Shown piece after piece: positions 38,537-39,486 of a stretch of DNA of 39,486 bases. A program made the translations under genes and the position numbers. The DNA is from Rhodopirellula sp. (GTDB lineage Bacteria > Planctomycetota > Planctomycetia > Pirellulales > Thermoguttaceae), in assembly GCA_012728855.1 (NCBI GenBank), contig JAAYEH010000202.1, positions 1 to 39,486 of the forward strand, read 5' to 3'. Within the stretch, counting starts at the first letter, position 1. Each line of letters starts with the position of its first letter. A model generated the notes under the pieces. It had not been told where the DNA came from and did not search any database. It was given only the letters and a program-made list of their open reading frames with translations.

Positions 38537-38890
38537 GTGTTCGTTCGCCGCCATAAGGTTCGCCTGGAGGTGGTTCCCACAGGGTTCTTCTCGGTCAGCC
38601 TGTCGGCTGGAGTGGAAAAGCAGAAGGCCGAGGCCGTCCTGTACCTCGACGCCTTTTTGCAGAAGGCGGAGTGGTCGCCGACGATCAAGACGACCTTCGC
38701 CGGTGGCCTCTTGTACCGGGAGTACGGCTTCCTGAAACGTTGGATGATGAAAGAAATCGCAAGGGACGCGGGCAAGGATACCGACACCTCGAAGAACCAT
38801 GAGTACATCGACTGGAAGGCCGTCGATGGGTTCGTGAGCGGATTCCTGGCTCCGAGTGAGCAGCACCAGCGAGAGGGGGAAGTAGGCTGA
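38537..38890 (+). pseudogene. Flavodoxin-domain (HemG-like) C-terminal relic
   Basis: The frame encodes FVRRHKVRLEVVPTGFFSVSLSAG, then TFAGGLLYREYGFLKRWMMK, EIARDAGKDTDTSKNHEYIDW and DGFVSGF. This order matches the second half of flavodoxin_5 domain proteins of the HemG (menaquinone-dependent protoporphyrinogen oxidase) type. The FMN-binding first half ('YGTTEGQT' segment) is absent. The same frame is open from about 38375 but with unrelated basic sequence (KPKELKHDRAAQTFDLYWCG). The GTG at 38537 is only a convenient start. A truncated, probably non-functional gene is the best reading. Nothing else in the surrounding 158 bases before the last gene is recognisable. Confidence 0.6.
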
Positions 38891-39048
38891 ATGGCTCGCC
38901 CAAAACAAGTCACGGCCAGTACACAAGTTGGACTACAATCTGGGAGGTACGGCGGGGACGGTCCGTGATCGCCGAGGCCTTCCCGCCGATGCTGCGGAGA
39001 CGGTATCCTACAGAGGGGCGAACTTCCAACCAAAACGGGGTATAGCGG

Positions 39049-39486
39049 ATGTCGCACAAAGACACGGAACGGTGGAAGCGGCTTGCGGCCCTGGGAGCGA
39101 AATCGGAAGTTCCCACGCCCGAAGGCGAGGCGAAGATGTCGGCGGTCATCCTCCAACTTGCGGAGCCGCTGATGAAGAAGCAAGGGAATACAGCGGAGAA
39201 GGCCCAAGCGATTATCATGCTGACCATTGCCGGCTGGAATAAGTCGATGTTCCCGCCCGACAAGCAACCGCTCATTGAAAAAGACCTGATCGACGCCTTC
39301 GTGCCGAAGGATGGCAGTGCCGAGGCGGTCGGTGTCGCGGTCGAGGTGATGGACATCATCGCCGAGCGGCGGCAGAATCTCTTTCCCGACCTTCGTAAGA
39401 TCATTGTGGACTACGAGGTGGAGATCCGCGGAGGCCGCCTGACACTCAACGTCTCGTCGGCTCCAATCCCGGATCTGGGAAATGCA
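39049..39486 (+). CDS. Unrecognised soluble protein, 3'-partial
   Basis: The frame is open from an ATG, with GGGG eight bases upstream, to the last base of the window (146 codons), so the end is missing. The product is hydrophilic, mostly helical, with no signal peptide: MSHKDTERWKRLAALGAKS at the start, QAIIMLTIAGWNKSMFPPDKQ in the middle and RKIIVDYEVEIRGGRLTLNV later. I do not recognise a family. Codon choice agrees with its neighbours and there are no stops, so it is likely a real gene. A cytoplasmic location is the default inference. Confidence 0.6.
   Translation, partial: MSHKDTERWKRLAALGAKSEVPTPEGEAKMSAVILQLAEPLMKKQGNTAEKAQAIIMLTIAGWNKSMFPPDKQPLIEKDLIDAFVPKDGSAEAVGVAVEVMDIIAERRQNLFPDLRKIIVDYEVEIRGGRLTLNVSSAPIPDLGNA

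Overview
The window looks like a chromosomal segment of a planctomycete (phylum Planctomycetota, most like the Pirellulales). The reasons are the GC-rich sequence, the many exported carbohydrate-active proteins, and the mix of DUF1080, ThuA, DUF1573, SHD1 and putative-Ig domains with a sulfatase and parallel beta-helix proteins. This placement rests on recognised families, not on a marker-gene tree.

Layout: (1) 1-5725, a plus-strand run of three exported glycoside hydrolases: a GH27 fused to a GH5-like domain (cut by the window edge), a GH16 and a GH36. (2) 5726-6317, a decayed tyrosine recombinase and a palindromic repeat. (3) 6318-13694, carB (minus), a GH78 rhamnosidase-like gene (minus) and a class I DAHP synthase (plus), with a 29-bp inverted repeat upstream of carB. 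(4) 13904-16314, a sulfatase, a small CxxC protein interrupted by an in-frame TAG, and a small membrane protein. (5) 16431-20714, an exported FAD oxidoreductase and an SHD1 protein with 38-residue tandem repeats, separated by two stacked terminators. (6) 21114-22981, hslV-hslU. (7) 22971-26549, a DUF5060 relic, an exported beta-helix protein and a WD40-like relic. (8) 26814-33123, a GH29 fucosidase, a nested palindrome, a two-gene operon (exported fucose-isomerase-like protein and DUF1573 protein), a cysteine-synthase-like enzyme and a DUF1080 protein. (9) 33197-38890, an integrase relic with att-like repeats, a two-gene operon (phage-tail-like exported protein and ThuA protein), a GH42-like pseudogene and a flavodoxin relic. 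(10) 39049 to the end, the start of an unrecognised gene.

Housekeeping functions (pyrimidine/arginine precursor synthesis, aromatic amino acids, HslUV protease) are interleaved with accessory polysaccharide genes. The accessory enzymes would act outside the cytoplasm on galactose-, rhamnose-, fucose- and sulfate-containing glycans. No SusC/SusD pair or sugar transporter is visible. Seven relics were found: two recombinases, a DUF5060 fragment, a WD40 fragment, a GH42-like enzyme, a flavodoxin and a CxxC protein with a stop. Together with the palindromic repeats they suggest a region of repeated gain, rearrangement and decay. The least familiar intact pieces are the phage-tail-like protein with its ThuA partner, and the fucose-isomerase-like protein with its DUF1573 partner.
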